From NCBI GenBank assembly GCA_013396915.1, contig VWZL01004378.1:186001-250000 (forward strand): a stretch of DNA of 64,000 nucleotides, in the 5' to 3' direction. The translations under genes were made by a program, and so were the position numbers. Of this stretch, positions 28,421 to 41,759 are shown in pieces. Under the pieces are notes generated by a model. That model had not been told where the DNA came from. It saw only the letters and a program-made list of their open reading frames with translations, and did not search any database. Numbering within the stretch: position 1 is the first letter of the stretch; every line of letters begins with the position of its first letter. This DNA is from Stercorarius parasiticus. Its lineage: Eukaryota; Chordata; Aves; Charadriiformes; Stercorariidae.

Positions 28421-29218
28421 ATCATAGAATCATAGAATCTTCATGGTTGGAAAGGACCTTTGAGATCATCGAGTCCAACCATACACACACACAAAAAAAA
28501 CCCCCTACAATCTCTGACACAAGAGCATGCCCTGAAGTGCCAAATCTAGATGTTTCTTAAATACCTNNNNNNNNNNNNNNNNNNNNNNNNNNNNNNNNNN
28601 NNNNNNNNNNNNNNNNNNNNNNNNNNNNNNNNNNNNNNNNNNNNNNNNNNNNNNNNNNNNNNNNNNNNNNNNNNNNNNNNNNNNNNNNNNNNNNNNNNNN
28701 NNNNNNNNNNNNNNNNNNNNNNNNNNNNNNNNNNNNNNNNNNNNNNNNNNNNNNNNNNNNNNNNNNNNNNNNNNNNNNNNNNNNNNNNNNNNNNNNNNNN
28801 NNNNNNNNNNNNNNNNNNNNNNNNNNNNNNNNNNNNNNNNNNNNNNNNNNNNNNNNNNNNNNNNNNNNNNNNNNNNNNNNNNNNNNNNNNNNNNNNNNNN
28901 NNNNNNNNCCCTCTGTAGAGCCTTCCTACCCTCAAGCAGATCAACACTCCCACCTAGTTTGGTGTTGTCTGCGAACTTACTGAGGGTGCACTCAATCCCC
29001 TCATCCAGATCATTGGTAAAGATATTGAATAAAACTGGCCCCAAAACTGAGCCCTGAGGGACACCGCTGGTGACCGACAGCCAAGAGGATTTCACCCCAT
29101 TAATCACAACTCTCTGGGCACGGCCATCCAGCCAGTTTTTAACCCAGTGAAGAGTACACTTGTCTATGCCATGATTCGCCAGCTTCTCCAGGAGAATGCT
29201 GTGGGGGATGGTGATCAT
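28421..29218 (-). mobile_element. CR1 LINE fragment, antisense, interrupted by an assembly gap
   Basis: Read on the minus strand, the element breaks off just after motif A (only the homologue of its last residues remains, near 29218). It continues through a tryptophan-rich stretch ([17 protein letters not shown]), motif B ([17 protein letters not shown]) and motif C ([11 protein letters not shown]). Motif C has asparagine for the second catalytic aspartate: the codon at 28964-28966 reads AAC on the minus strand. The frame is open to the gap edge at 28909. Beyond the 342 N, 28421-28566 carries the matching CR1 3' end, including the ATTCTATGAT-type terminal repeats on the minus strand. Both halves share orientation and order, so I treat them as one insertion. 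It is 5'-truncated and enzymatically dead. Confidence 0.9.
28567..28908. other. Assembly gap (342 N) inside a CR1 element
   Basis: An unbroken run of N separates the reverse-transcriptase part from the 3' end of the same antisense CR1 copy. Open frames that appear to cross it are artefacts of the N run. The true missing length may differ from 342. Confidence 0.98.
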
Positions 29219-30130
29219 CTCTGTTTTGCGGTCTCATCTCAAAATGCAGATATTGCCTATTTTTCTGGTGCAAGAAAAGCAAAGCTTTATTTTCTCTGTC
29301 TCGGAAAACTGTATAGAAACTATTTAAATCTCAAAGTAAGGGATTCTATAAAGATATGAAGGAGATTGCCAAAGTTATGCCAGCATTTTTTTTTTAATTC
29401 AGCTAACAATGATAGAGATCTTATTCTTCCATATAGTACATATTCCATGACATGGAAAGAGGCTCGAATTCAGGAGGATACAAGTTGTGTTTATATCTGA
29501 ACAGTCTAAATACTTTAAGTATTTGAATAGTCCCACTTACAGTATGATATTTGGACAGCTTTTTGAGGAAAATACTGTAGCCATTCAGCTTTACTCACTT
29601 TACTGGGAACAAGGAACAGACTGGAGTAAAGAAGAGATGAACTACCTCACAGCAGAGCTGGCTAGAGCTCAGTTCTTGCAGTAGGGATCCCCATTTATGC
29701 TCCCAACATAATCGTGGAACTGGTGGTATTACTGTCCACAGCATCCACCTTTCCCTTTGTTTCCACACAAAAATCTGTGATCATTTTCTTATATAATTTA
29801 TTAATCCATTTTTCCATTAGAAATCATCCCCTTTTACTTTGTATAGCCATCACACTGATACAGAAGTCACCTTGTGATTCAACCCTTGTTGTTTCCCGTG
29901 GACTTGGCAGACTCTCAGATGGAAAGGAGGGCTGCCACCGGTTTGGCTGAGGCAGTAAGAGAGAGGAGAAGGAGGAGGAGGTCATGCCCTTAATTCTGGT
30001 TATATTACCTGCAGCTACATAATTGTGGGAGAAGAGCTTAAATGGTGAAACTCCCTGCGATTCTTAGAATGAGCTAGATAACATTTTATATCTTTGAACT
30101 TCCTAAGGAAGTTTCTGGAGTGCCTTTTTC

Positions 30131-30152
30131 GTTTTGTTTTGTTTTGTTTTTT
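30131..30152 (+). repeat. GTTTT pentanucleotide repeat
   Basis: Four GTTTT units in tandem followed by extra T. Confidence 0.9.
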
Positions 30153-33100
30153 AATGAGTGTGCCTTACAGCTTACTGTGTGTAATTGTGATTGACTTTAT
30201 CACTGGACAAAACAACGAATGGGAATCCTTTACAAATTATTTAATACTGTTTAGATTAAAGATAGCTCTTGAAGACTTAGAGTTTATGTGCTCAAACACC
30301 ACAGGTCTTTTGCCATGCTGTAGTTCTGACAATTTATACATTTCTGTTTTGAATTTTCATTAAGTATTCCAGAACTTTATAAAATGAAAAACTTTTAGCG
30401 CTCATATTATGTCAAAGATATTGCTCTGTCAACAGCTGCCTTGCCATTTTTAGTGAAATTGTTGTGTTTCTGATGACCATCACAGCAGAAGTCCTGCAGG
30501 CCTTCACTGTTACACTTGCAGGTGTATAGGAAGTTTTAGTATAGAAGAAGGTAAGAGTAGGTCTTTTCCTCTAGCCTTTACCTTTTAACAAAGGGTTACT
30601 GCAACTTAATCACTCACCTGCCACGTTTGCAGTGCACAGAAGTTAGAGGTAAGCTGTGGCTCTCCAAAAGTCACTCCAGCTGTCTCAATTACATGGAATT
30701 GGATCCATTTGCCCCAGGCACGGGAGTCTAGTGCCATGTTGGAAACCTGCAGATGTCCTGGTGCAGCATCGAAAGAACAGCAGGTTTCCTGTGGGCTGCA
30801 CTTCTTGTCTGCCAGGCTCATGCAGGTGTCTGAGCCATCTCAAGGCATATGAAATATCAAGAAAGTGATTATGTTGAGTCTCTCAGAACTCACCTTAGAT
30901 GAAGGAGACTGAATCAGAGAGGACTGCACTGTTGTCACAAGTGCAGCGAGTGTGGGCATGGTGGAGGAGTGTCCATTTTCCATTAAGTAGTTGTTCAGTG
31001 ACTCCGTTTTTGGAGAGGAATATTTCTCACTGCTTGTTGTAGATAACCCTGTATTAAACTAAATGTGGAAATAAAGGATCATCAAGAAGTAGGCTGGCAG
31101 GATAATGGTTTGGCATCTCTGGGCTTCAGCACAACATGGGGGATGAGGGTGCAGTGGAGGTGTCTCATTCTCATCCATCAGAGCCGCCTGGCATGGTCAG
31201 TCTGCTGACAGAGACACCTCTCACCCTGGGCTCAGAGCGAGCAAACTTCATCACCGGGGTGTAAGAGAGTTGAGAACCCAGCTCTTCCCTCTCTGCCAGG
31301 GCTGGGACAGCATGAATGTGCGGCCAGGAGTGTGATGCCTTCCTGGTGCTGGCTACTGACTGCCAGGAAGGATTTACAGATGGGGAATGGTTCCAGGCAT
31401 GGGCATCCCCGAGGAATGCAGACGGGCAGGTGCAGTCTGCCAGTATCATCGGAGAGTGGGCTGCACGCAGGACTAGGGGGACGGGAACCCCCCCCGAATT
31501 GTTTCCATGGAAATGCAATGATTCTGCACTAGCTGGAAGTGGCTGAATCAGAAACTAGGAGGAGGCTGATGAGCACAAAATGAGCTGCAAAAGCACATAC
31601 TGCTAGGTCAACCAGCAGAAAAAAAATAAAAAGGTAGATAGAAAAATAAAAAAGGTTGTGTTTCATCAGAGACTCAGAAAACGCCTCCTTGGAGTCAGTG
31701 AATTAAAGCTGTTTGCGATAAGAAATTGTCTTTTGGTATTTTTTGAGGCGTGTATGTTAGAGCGGTGGGATTAAACTGCCAGTGCAGCTTAAAACAGTTC
31801 AGTGCTGAAGGAGGAGAATGTGTCTTTTGAATGGTTACTCCTGAAGTTATGGGTACAGCTTTCAGGACAATATTTGGCATTCAATGTAGAGCACTGAAAC
31901 AAATGCATCATATGAGCTCTCAGAGCAATTTTTCTCTCTCTCATGTAGCATTTACCGTATGTTTGGCTTGTTGGCAATTTAATCAGTCTGAATAATCTTG
32001 TTTTGTGACAACCTCCTAAATCACAAAGGAGTGATGCAGTTTGTATGGGTGAAATGTGCTCCACAGAGATATTTCAAGTTGAAGAATAAAAATGAGAATT
32101 AGACAATACAGAACTCATTGAAAGCCAGTTTTCCAGCTGCTCTAATTTCCCACAATTTAATTTGTGTGCCGTCAAAAGCAACTTGGAGGCTTCCAGCAAG
32201 ATGATAGAACTATGGGTGAGGCTAAAATAGGGGTCTAAAATGTGCTGAATGCATTGCAGTCCCATGCTGTAAAAACATCTCCTAGGATCAAATACAGGCA
32301 GCATAACATCCTAGTAAATTGGACCATTAAATAAAACTGTAAAGTCATGAAGCTGTTGCATTACCCTGAAATTAAAGCATTGTCACCTTTGAATTATGGA
32401 ACAATTTAACAAGCATTTAGGAAATCTGCTTTTCAAGGCTGCATTTAACTATTGCAGGTTATAGAGTAGAAGATGTGGCTGCCTTCTCCTACTGGGTTTT
32501 GAATGACTTTCAGCTTGTGTGTGCTTTGAAATTTTACCAAGCTGAGAAAGTAATAAAATAATAAAGTGGAAAAATAGAAGGTAAAAATAAACAGTGACCT
32601 TTGCCTAGAGAACAGTTTTTTCATTCCCATTGCAAATTCACAAGTGCAGGGAGAGCTCATTAAATTGAGTAAATAGGAAAAAAACATATAGTATGGACAG
32701 ATGTAAAAAGATAATGATAACTTCTTTGTTGAAACAAAGGAAAAGAGAGCCTTATCTGCCTAGTTTAACAGTTTCCGGTTATGGAAATGGCTCGAAGGAA
32801 CCAGTGGCACTCAGCTTGGTTTGCATCTATGATTACAGTGCCACTGCCTAAAAATATAATGAAAACAAAACCAAAAAGAATAAAGATTTAAAAAAAAAAA
32901 TACCAAACAATCCTCATATTGTGAAATAGGAAGAGTATTTGAAGGCCCATTTTCAAATTTCATAATCCGTGCAGACGTATGCCTCTGCAAAGGCATGTGG
33001 AGGCCATGGAGCCAAGTGGCAAACAGCTGTTGCACTACAGCGCTGCATGGTTGTAGTGATCTGTGTGCGTGACCAGATTGCAGCTACGTTGCTTCTATAG

Positions 33101-35794
33101 GTCCTGAAGCATGCCTGAAATGCAAGGTCCCAGCTTGTTGTCAGTAGGCTTCAGAGTACACGCTGATTGAGCTGTAAGGGTGTAATTCCTTGATCTCATT
33201 CTGAAGCAGGCAGCTGTACTGTAGGTGCAGCCCTAGCTAAACTTGTGCATGTGAATTTGATAAAATAGTATGATATTTTTCTAAATGCTGCTGGTCTTGA
33301 GGTGGAGAAAAGGATGCTTGAACCCAAGAGTTGACCTACATGGTGAGGGTCTTCAGAAGAAAGAAAAGTTGGGGGTATTTTTATGTAGTTTTCTGATCTA
33401 CGTAAGCAGGTGCACATGGTCTTGCTCTTGTCTTGGAATGGTTCAAGAATTTACTTCCCTCCAGCTCTTAGTTACTTCTCCCTCAGTCATCTGAGACGCC
33501 CGAGGGAGCAGTGTTGGCTTTTCCACTCTGTCCAAAGCAAACTGAAGTTTAAATTGTTTTCAGGCTCATTTGCTGCATGTAAATCAAGGGGTGTCCTTTT
33601 GAAAGAAACTTTCTCTGTTTTTTTTGTTTTTTAACTGTGATGTGAATGTAGTCCCTTCCAGCAGGTTGTGCATGACTTTGTGCATGTTACCTAGCCCCTT
33701 TACACCTCACTTCTCTCTTTCTAAAATGGAAGTACTTATTCTTTCCCTGGAAAGTGGGAAGAAGCATGGCTGAGATGGCTGAATACATACATCTCTCTTC
33801 CTTTCCCTCCTCTAACATTGTTGTCACCAGCTCTTCTGTCTTGCATTTGCAGTGTGTTGAGCCGCCCTTCTAATCTGAATACTTCCTTTATTGCAAAGTT
33901 TTTAAAGCTGCTTTCATTGCTTTTCTTTTCTTTTTTTCTTTTTGTTTTTTTTTTAATGAAAAAGGTAGCAGGAGATATGTTTCTCTGTGCTCTTTCTACA
34001 CTAACTGTGCATAGGGAAAAGAAACAAACTTCTGAATGGCGGTAGCTTGAATGGAGATATGCTTGCTGGTGCCTGTGACTTTCACTTCACTAGATCAGTG
34101 AGCCAAACATATATTTTTTTGAGAAGCTGTACTGATGGCTACCTTTACTTCAAAGATAGAGCATCGAGGGTACCTTTGAGGTGACCAGCAAAGCATAGAT
34201 CTGATCTGTAAAAGTAGTAAGTGCAACAAATCAGGCATATGTAGATGAGAAAATGTCTGAAATGTAACTCCAGAATTCTTCCCTTCCACCATTACTTTGT
34301 TAACACTCTGTTCTGTTGTACTTGCTAAATCACAATTACTTTGAGTACAGACAGAAACTTGATTTGTTTTTCCTTTCCCTTTGCAAACTACTGAATATCT
34401 GCAGTTAGCTTCTCATTTCTAAAAGATCCTGTGGAGAAAAGCAGGTCTTGAATGTCAAAGTTCAGATCTCAGAGGGACAGCTGAGTGCAGCTGTAATGAT
34501 AACAAGACCATTGCAAATTAATGAACAATCACAGAGGAAAATAAGAGAAAGACCTGTTGCATTGTCTCTCCGACACACTTGTTAATTAGTTTCTCGTCCA
34601 ACCTCATTTCAAGCATGTCAATTAATTATATTTTGAACATTTTTTGGGAAGACTGTTTTATGCTGTGCTACTTTTAATACATTTTTCCTTGTAATCCTTC
34701 GTTGCTTCTAAATTACTAGATCTTGGTACTTTTGGCTTTTCAAGTACCCACACAGCACCTTTCCTGGTGTGCAGGTACACAGCCTGGAAGGCAGTAGTGC
34801 TAACCACTCTGAAGCTCGAGCATTAGGCTGTTGCGCGTCCTGAGCAGCACTGTAGCCACTATTGTGAGCATTGATTTTGTTACAATTTCTCAAAATTCTG
34901 TAAGTAACTCGCAGTGCGGAGGAGCTTATGACTGCCCATCTGGAATTTCAGCATCCGGTTTGTTTCATCGTCTCTTCGTTTTACATCTGGCTTACAGTGT
35001 CAGTAACTTGATGTTTGTCTTTTTAGTATATTTTTAAGTGAAGACGGGTTAAACTTTTACCATCTTCTGTAAGAGGAAAACTAGCTTACCCTCAGCTGCT
35101 TCTGAAACATCCACTCTGTTCATGTCAATCCTTGAGAGAACAAAAGAAAAAACAGAGAGGCTCTGGCTGATAAGAATCACTACTTTCAGATATACAAGAT
35201 ATGTGTTATGAAGTCATTGAATTATATCATGTTGGAAGCAATATATTGTACAGGACTGTGCAGGGTATTGTGCTACAGTGTTGACTGTGATTACAACCAC
35301 TGAGGCAAGTTTTACAAGCAATAAATTTGTAATATTTCATATGATTTTAATCTAACTTTTGTGTATCACACATTGCAGCGGTGTTTTATTGAGCTCCAAC
35401 TCAAAGGACCCACAAGCAGCATCCTGAACTCAACAAGAACCACAGAATGACAGATCTATGTGCAAACTCTTTCTGTCTACCATCACAGAAATGATGAGAG
35501 TGTTGTGAGCGAATGTATGGTTTGCTGAGCGTAAACTGCCCTTACAGTTAATGCCATACATTACTGGAAGAGTAATTTCTCCGTAACTTGCAGCCGGGTC
35601 TTGGAACAGACCTCTTTAAATCGTCTCCAGATGGTTGTTGTTACTTGCTTGTCGTCTGAATGCCTCCATAATGACAATCCATTAAATCATCTGAGTATCT
35701 TTGCACAGATAGTCCATTTAGGATTTTTATACACCTATTAGAGTTCTATTGAAGTAATCTGTGGGATATTTGTAGCTCAATGAAAACAATACAA

Positions 35795-35808
35795 TGCAAT
35801 GCATTGCA
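35795..35808. repeat. 14-bp perfect palindrome
   Basis: TGCAATGCATTGCA is its own reverse complement and identical to the core of the palindrome at 2214-2229. Confidence 0.9.
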
Positions 35809-37192
35809 GTGACCACAAAGTTACTGGGCTTGACATGCCAGTGTACTGGGGAGCAACTGGAAAGGTCGTGCTCTCCAAGAACTCAGACCAGGTAATCTGG
35901 TAAAACCATCTGAATATTTAAATGCACGGTTTTTAAGATCAGTTTAGAAAAGATCTGGTTCAGTATTATCTAGGATTTCCCTGTTGAAGCATGAGTAACA
36001 AAATATAAATCTCTTGTCTAGATCTTGCCTCTTCCTCCATAACTGTCTATAGGTTTCTGCAAGTGAGACTGAAATCTTCCTCTCATGAAACAATTAAAAT
36101 CTACTTCCTTAAATTTTTGCCCTGTCAGTATCTTGTATCCTCCCTGGGCAAGCAGGGTCTTTGATAAAGAGGGAATTTACTGGGTGTGACTCTTAATAAC
36201 GTCGTGGAGCACATGCAGGCTCAGTCCTGTGAATCCTTGTTAAAGGGTTTGCCTTTTACTTTGGGTCAGCTCATCAGATTGGCCGTTCAGGTTGTCCTTG
36301 TTATCTTGGTTGTTGCTATCTCACCAGAACCATCAGGGAAACAGCTTCCCTGCTAAGGTAATTGCTTCTAATTGTGATGTTCTCCTTAACATGACAACCC
36401 CAATGGTGGCCGTGAGCTGGGTTGTGATGGTGCAGGTTGTGCTTAAGCCTAGATTCTCCTTTCTGTCACCCTTGCTCTGCCAGTAAATGTAATGAAGGAG
36501 ATGAGAATGGGCTCCCCAGCATGGAAAAGCATCAACATTTACAGTTAACTACAGATGCCGAGTCATATGTTGTTCTGTACTGTCATCCAAGCAGGGGATC
36601 ACTCAACTCATATGTAGAAAAATCTGAGAACTGAGTAGAATAAGAGATTTGACTTCCAGCTGGGCGGTAAGAACATACTCTCAGTTTTATCTTTCTGGCA
36701 AGAATTTGTGGTTTCTGTTTGTGGTGAGTTTGTGAGAGCTCATCAGACGCAGTTCTCCACTGCCATTTGTTGTTATAACAGTGTGGGCTGTGCTCGCAGG
36801 TACAGCTGTGTTTGCGGAAGATGAGTGTTACCACCATGAGCCATATTATTATGTCTTTTCTCTCGGGGCCAAATCCAACGTATCTAATTTTCTTCATATA
36901 CCTGGCAATAGAAGATGCTGAAAATCTCCCATTGTTCCCAGGAAGCTTGTAGTTTCTCCCTTGCACAGCAGGCTCTGTAGCATTTGCGCAAACTGGCTCA
37001 GGGAGAAACAGCTCTGTGGACTACACTGACCTGTAACAGGTCTTCATCACAGGGTGACCATTTCGGAGCCCAGGGTCCTGCTGATCCTCTCTCCAATGCA
37101 ATAAAGCATTAGATTTCAATTGGGTTTTTGTTCCTTGCTTGTTGCGAGTTTTTTGCTGTTAACTTCCCATTCAATCCTTTTTCATTTAACAG

Positions 37193-37393
37193 AAGATAAC
37201 ATCTGGACTGCAGTGCAGCACAACAACACGGGGCTAACCAGAGTCCAAGGAGCGAATGCGGAGAAGCCATACACCATGTCCTTTAACTACAACAGCAGTG
37301 CAGAGCAGCTTGAAGCTGTGATAAACAGTGCAGAGTACTGCGAACAGGAGGCAGCCTACCATTGCAAGAAGTCACGTCTCCTGAACACTCCGA
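37193..37393 (+). CDS. CNTNAP5: Internal exon of a CNTNAP-family gene: fibrinogen-like segment, second part
   Basis: This 201-bp exon is preceded by a polypyrimidine stretch and AACAG (acceptor ends 37192) and followed by the consensus donor GTAAGT at 37394. It completes a glutamate codon, then encodes 66 residues opening [19 protein letters not shown] and ending in the family signature KKSRLLNTP. Two cysteines (residues 49 and 57 of the whole codons) sit in an [14 protein letters not shown] context that is conserved across Caspr proteins. N-N-T and N-S-S sequons suggest glycosylation of this extracellular region. In the family the next exon normally begins with an Asp-Gly and tryptophan-rich stretch. 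I did not find it in the remaining 26.6 kb, so the following intron is probably long and continues past the window. The reading frame is intact and there is no sign of pseudogenisation. Confidence 0.95.
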
Positions 37394-38785
37394 GTAAGTG
37401 CCACGATCCCAAATCTTTCCTTGTTAACTCTTATTGATTATACAGAGGATACAGGCCACACTGTGACTGAGGAGAAGGAGAAAAAACAAACCCAAAACGA
37501 ATCGTAGCAATGCAGAATAGAGTGAAAAGCCTTTTACCTTCTGGGATACCACTGTTCAGTGCCTGTCCTCTGGTGCAAGAGGGTCAGAGCTCCACAGGGG
37601 AGTTTCCACTCCGTAAGTTCATGTGTACAAAGTCTCTGAAAGCTTCTACAATGGAAAGTACTACTTAGAAACAACAAAAGTTGTGTTTAGCTCATGGTAA
37701 ATGGATGTGTTTATTCATTTAGGTTTTTTAACTGTATGTTAAAGGTAGAAAGAATCCAGATTGCTCCAAACTCTGATGATGTTTCTGGAGAAGAGGGGTA
37801 TACCCTCGTCTGAGTCCCACAGCCCTGAAGATGATGTCTGAGGTGTTTGGTAGTACCGTTTCTGGGGCAAAACTAATTTTCCCCTTGTGATAGAAGGAAT
37901 AAGTTTTTTGCCCTGATTTAATTTAACAGCCTCAAGAAAGCAGAGGGTCTGATCAGTTTGTGTCTCTACGGTAGCAAATCTCCAGTGGCTACTCAGGATG
38001 GCTGCCTTCCACTAAACCCTCTCTTGGGGTCAGGATTTTACATTTGCTTAGCCAGAGAGATGAATGCCATTAAGGGAAGGCTTCTGAATGTCTTCAAAGT
38101 CTCATCTGGTTACTTGTAATGTCTGTATGGTCCTGGTGATTCTTTGATTATTAGCAACTCTTAAATTTGTTAGTAGGTTAGAAGACATCCCACAGAAAGC
38201 CTTAAGGGGAGCTTGCAAGGGGAGTTCCTATTGTGTTAAAAATACATTGCCTAATGAGATGTATCAAAAACCCGCCTGGTTCCAGCAAAGTTACTATAAA
38301 ACTGAATGTTTATGGATCCAGTAATCAGATGCCTTACAGCCAGTTTATTTTTAAAACCTGTGAATTATGTTTTTTGTTATTATCAGAATTTAACAGCCAA
38401 GAACTGCTTGTATTGCTAATCATTTTTTAAAGAATGAAATCTTAATATCAGCACCCAGGGTAGAGCACAAAGGGAAAACAAAATGCAGGCATAACTGCTC
38501 ATAAAGAGGGGGAACTAATGTCTTACAAACACTTCGTGTTGCTGGCTTCTGTATCCCACACCACTCTTGACGTGTTATAAAGTTATAATCACACAGTGAT
38601 TATTTCTGAAATTATTTTTTAAGGCTGAAGGCCATAATATTAGAGCAGTCTGCATGTGTTTACTTTTACACATTTCTGTGAGGTACTTGGTCGGGCACAC
38701 GCAGAAAAGTACCTTCTGTATGTGGTGCCTCTTTAAAGCTAGGGACACCTCTAGCTTTAACGGGATCCAAACCCATTTCACCTTT

Positions 38786-38800
38786 AAAAAAAAAAAAAAA
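38786..38800 (+). repeat. Poly(A) run of 15
   Basis: Fifteen A residues follow CACCTTT. No retrocopy is recognisable immediately 5' of it, so it is treated as a simple repeat. Confidence 0.85.
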
Positions 38801-41759
38801 GGTAGTGAGGTAGTGATAATCTTGTATCCTGCTTCAGGGCTAACGCTCTCTACCAACTGGCAAACCAGCTAAGTTAATTCTTGAGAGGCAGCTCCTTCTC
38901 CACTTGTCCAGGACCAAAGTTGTGACTCTGGCACCTCAAGGGAGGGGGCACAGGGATGGCATCCAACAGCCCAGCTTGTGCTCGGGCAGCTGCTGCAGGG
39001 CCACTGTGGTCCTGACAGTTGATCACACAAGAATTGTATGACTCATAACTCTTTAGTACAACTCCAGCTGATAAATCGGAAAAAATTACAGCCCAGTGCT
39101 GTGCACGTGGCAGACACCATCATTTTTCCTTCTCTCTTTTTTCCTCCTATTGTATGATTTTTAATTACACTTTCAATTTTTCATTCTGAACTTTCTCAAT
39201 AGCCTAAGGCTGTAAGTTTGGCAAGGTGTGGAACATGCTCAAAAATAAATTGTTTGAGTTCTTGAAATGACAAGATATGTGTAACAATTTGTTCTTAGCT
39301 GAGTATTAAGTGTTTTTAAATAGTAGACTTTTTTTTTCCCCCAAAGCCTTAAATAGCCTAATTGATATCCATTTTGAGGTGAACTGCTGCTGTATTGTAG
39401 AAGAGCCTAGAGACCTAGTAGTGCTGAACACTGTAGGTGTCTTGAAGAGTCCTAAGATTTAAAGAATTTCTGTACCTAAATTTGCAGATGAGCTACATGT
39501 GTGAATAACCCTAGGGCGTTTTGCTAGACTCACTGCAGAAAGTTCTCTGCTGTGTTGTTTATGCACAGAAGTAACTGGACGGAGTTTGATTTGGGGTCTG
39601 AGCAACAGAACAAAAATCAAAACTCTTGGGTTTTTTTTCTTGATTCGGCCTAAGCTTTTGGATGCCTGAAGCACTATGTACTCTCTGTGTTGCAAGGGTA
39701 TCATAATGTGTAATTATGGCTAATGAACCGCACTTCAGAAGTCAGTATACAAATACACATGGATTGATGACAATGCTGCATTTGCAGGCCAGCAGGAAAC
39801 ATTACATGACCTAATCCAACCTGCTGAATATCACTATTCATTAATACCTCTGGACTGAGCCCAGTGGTGAGTGCTTGATGGAAGGGCATCTCCCAGAGGT
39901 ATATCTGATCTTGACAGACCCGTAAAATTTCCCCTTCCTGCAAGGAATCTAATCAATTTCTGAGCTTCCTCTAGTTTTGGGGTTTGTTCTTTATTTTTTT
40001 CTGAGAAGATGAAACACACGATTAGGATATCTCAGCTGGTAGCACCAAAACCGCGGGTCCTTTTCTTCAGGATCTAAACACTATCATGTTTCACAGAGAA
40101 GCAAGAAAAAGGTTTCTCTTTCCTTTTTCATTCGTAACGTTACTCTCTAGCAAAGATGCATGTTTTTACAGAGCAACTTTGCTTTTCACGGCTTTGACAT
40201 GGCGGAAAAAGAAGAAAAGAAAAAAAAAATCATGTGCCTGTGCAAAGGGACAAGCATGGTGCTCCGGGCTGCCTCAGAGAGAAACCAAGGGAGGCTCCTG
40301 GCTTGCATAAAATTGTTCCAGTTTATATCAAGGAACTTATCTTTCTTCTCTTCCTACAACCTCTTGCTCTGAAGACATAGGCACATCCCCAGCGGGTGTG
40401 ATTCAGCGTAGTCTCCCCATTGAGTTACTTGGATTTACATCTGCAATGTGTCAGACATGCAATCTGGCAGTTGGCAAAGGAGTTTACTCATCTCCACCTC
40501 CTGCTGTCTGGAACAGCCTTATCAGTTCTCACTGTCATACTACGGCTTCGCTGCAAGCGTGTCTTTTGCAACTAAAATTAAATTGCCCTGAACTGCATTT
40601 TTGTATATCTCTGCCATCAGAAAGCTTTTCAGAAGGTTTGTGAACATCAGAATTGATGTCTGTTCATCAAAGAAATAGCTGGCTTTCTCATGATGCTGGC
40701 AAATGAAACTTATAATTTATGACCAGTAATTGCAAGTCTCTTGTGACTTCTCCGTGCCTGTTGGAGAGACACCCACATAACCAGAGCGAATCTAACAATG
40801 GGCATTAATTAGGAAAGTCATCCACCCTCTTAGTAAAAGATTGCAGACTTTACCAGCCCTAGAAGCACAGACCATCTGATGAGGACCGAGACAAGCTAGC
40901 AGGAGAGGAGGTGTGTGGGTAGGAAGCTTGGGCTACTTCTAAATGTGTCATCTGTATTCTGGGAATCTGAAAAGAAATTTAGGTCTCTGATTTCGTTTCT
41001 TTGTGGAGCATCTCAGGCAATACCTAGGAGAAGGGTCTGTGTACAAGGATAGGTGCATGGGTGCACATGCACGTTTAATTAAACTGTTAACATACAAGAT
41101 GTTTGAAGATATGAAAACACTTTATTAACTGAAAAAAACCTCAGCTCTGACTGAATTAGCTTGGTTTTCTAGAAGCAGTGGGTGTACTCAAAACCTTAAC
41201 ATTTGGGAAGCTGCCTCACATCCACCGTATCAAGGACTTAACACAGTGACAGCTGTATCAGTGGCAGGATAGCTTGCTTTACAATACTTGGCTGACAGTC
41301 TGTCAAGTTCATAGCACATTTGTGTAGGCAGGGACTGAGAAAAGATCAGTCCTAGAGCAAAAATCAAAGAAATAGCAATGTCTTTAGGTGGTATTTTCTT
41401 CCTGCCTTCTTCCTTATTCTTCTCTTTCTAGTAGAATTCCCACACCATGCCACCTCAAGCTTTGATTTCAAACATCCATCCTAAACTACACACCTCTTCC
41501 ATGAACTTTCTGCCTGTCCCTCTTAAAATCTGTCAAGTTCCAGTATTCCAGACTTCCACCCAGGTTTCCACCTCCTCTTCTCCTCTCTGTCTCACAGCTA
41601 GACTAGTATTTCGGTGCTGAACTGCACCACATGCCATCTCCAAGTCTGTGACCACTTATGCCAGACAGCTGTTTGACCTCACCTGTTAACCACTGCATTT
41701 GCATTTTGCACCTCTGTTATTGGGGGAAAAGATGTAGTACTACCTCACAACGTACCTCT

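Noticed and set aside
28546..28953. Long open frames across the N run
   Set aside because: They consist almost entirely of X from the assembly gap.
31160..31546. Overlapping open frames on both strands in a GC-richer patch
   Set aside because: The patch is open in several frames because GC-rich sequence has fewer stops; no residue pattern of a known protein and no exon-like splice sites.
38786..38800. Poly(A) run as the tail of a processed pseudogene
   Set aside because: No coding or transcript-like sequence was recognisable directly upstream, and no target-site duplication was evident.
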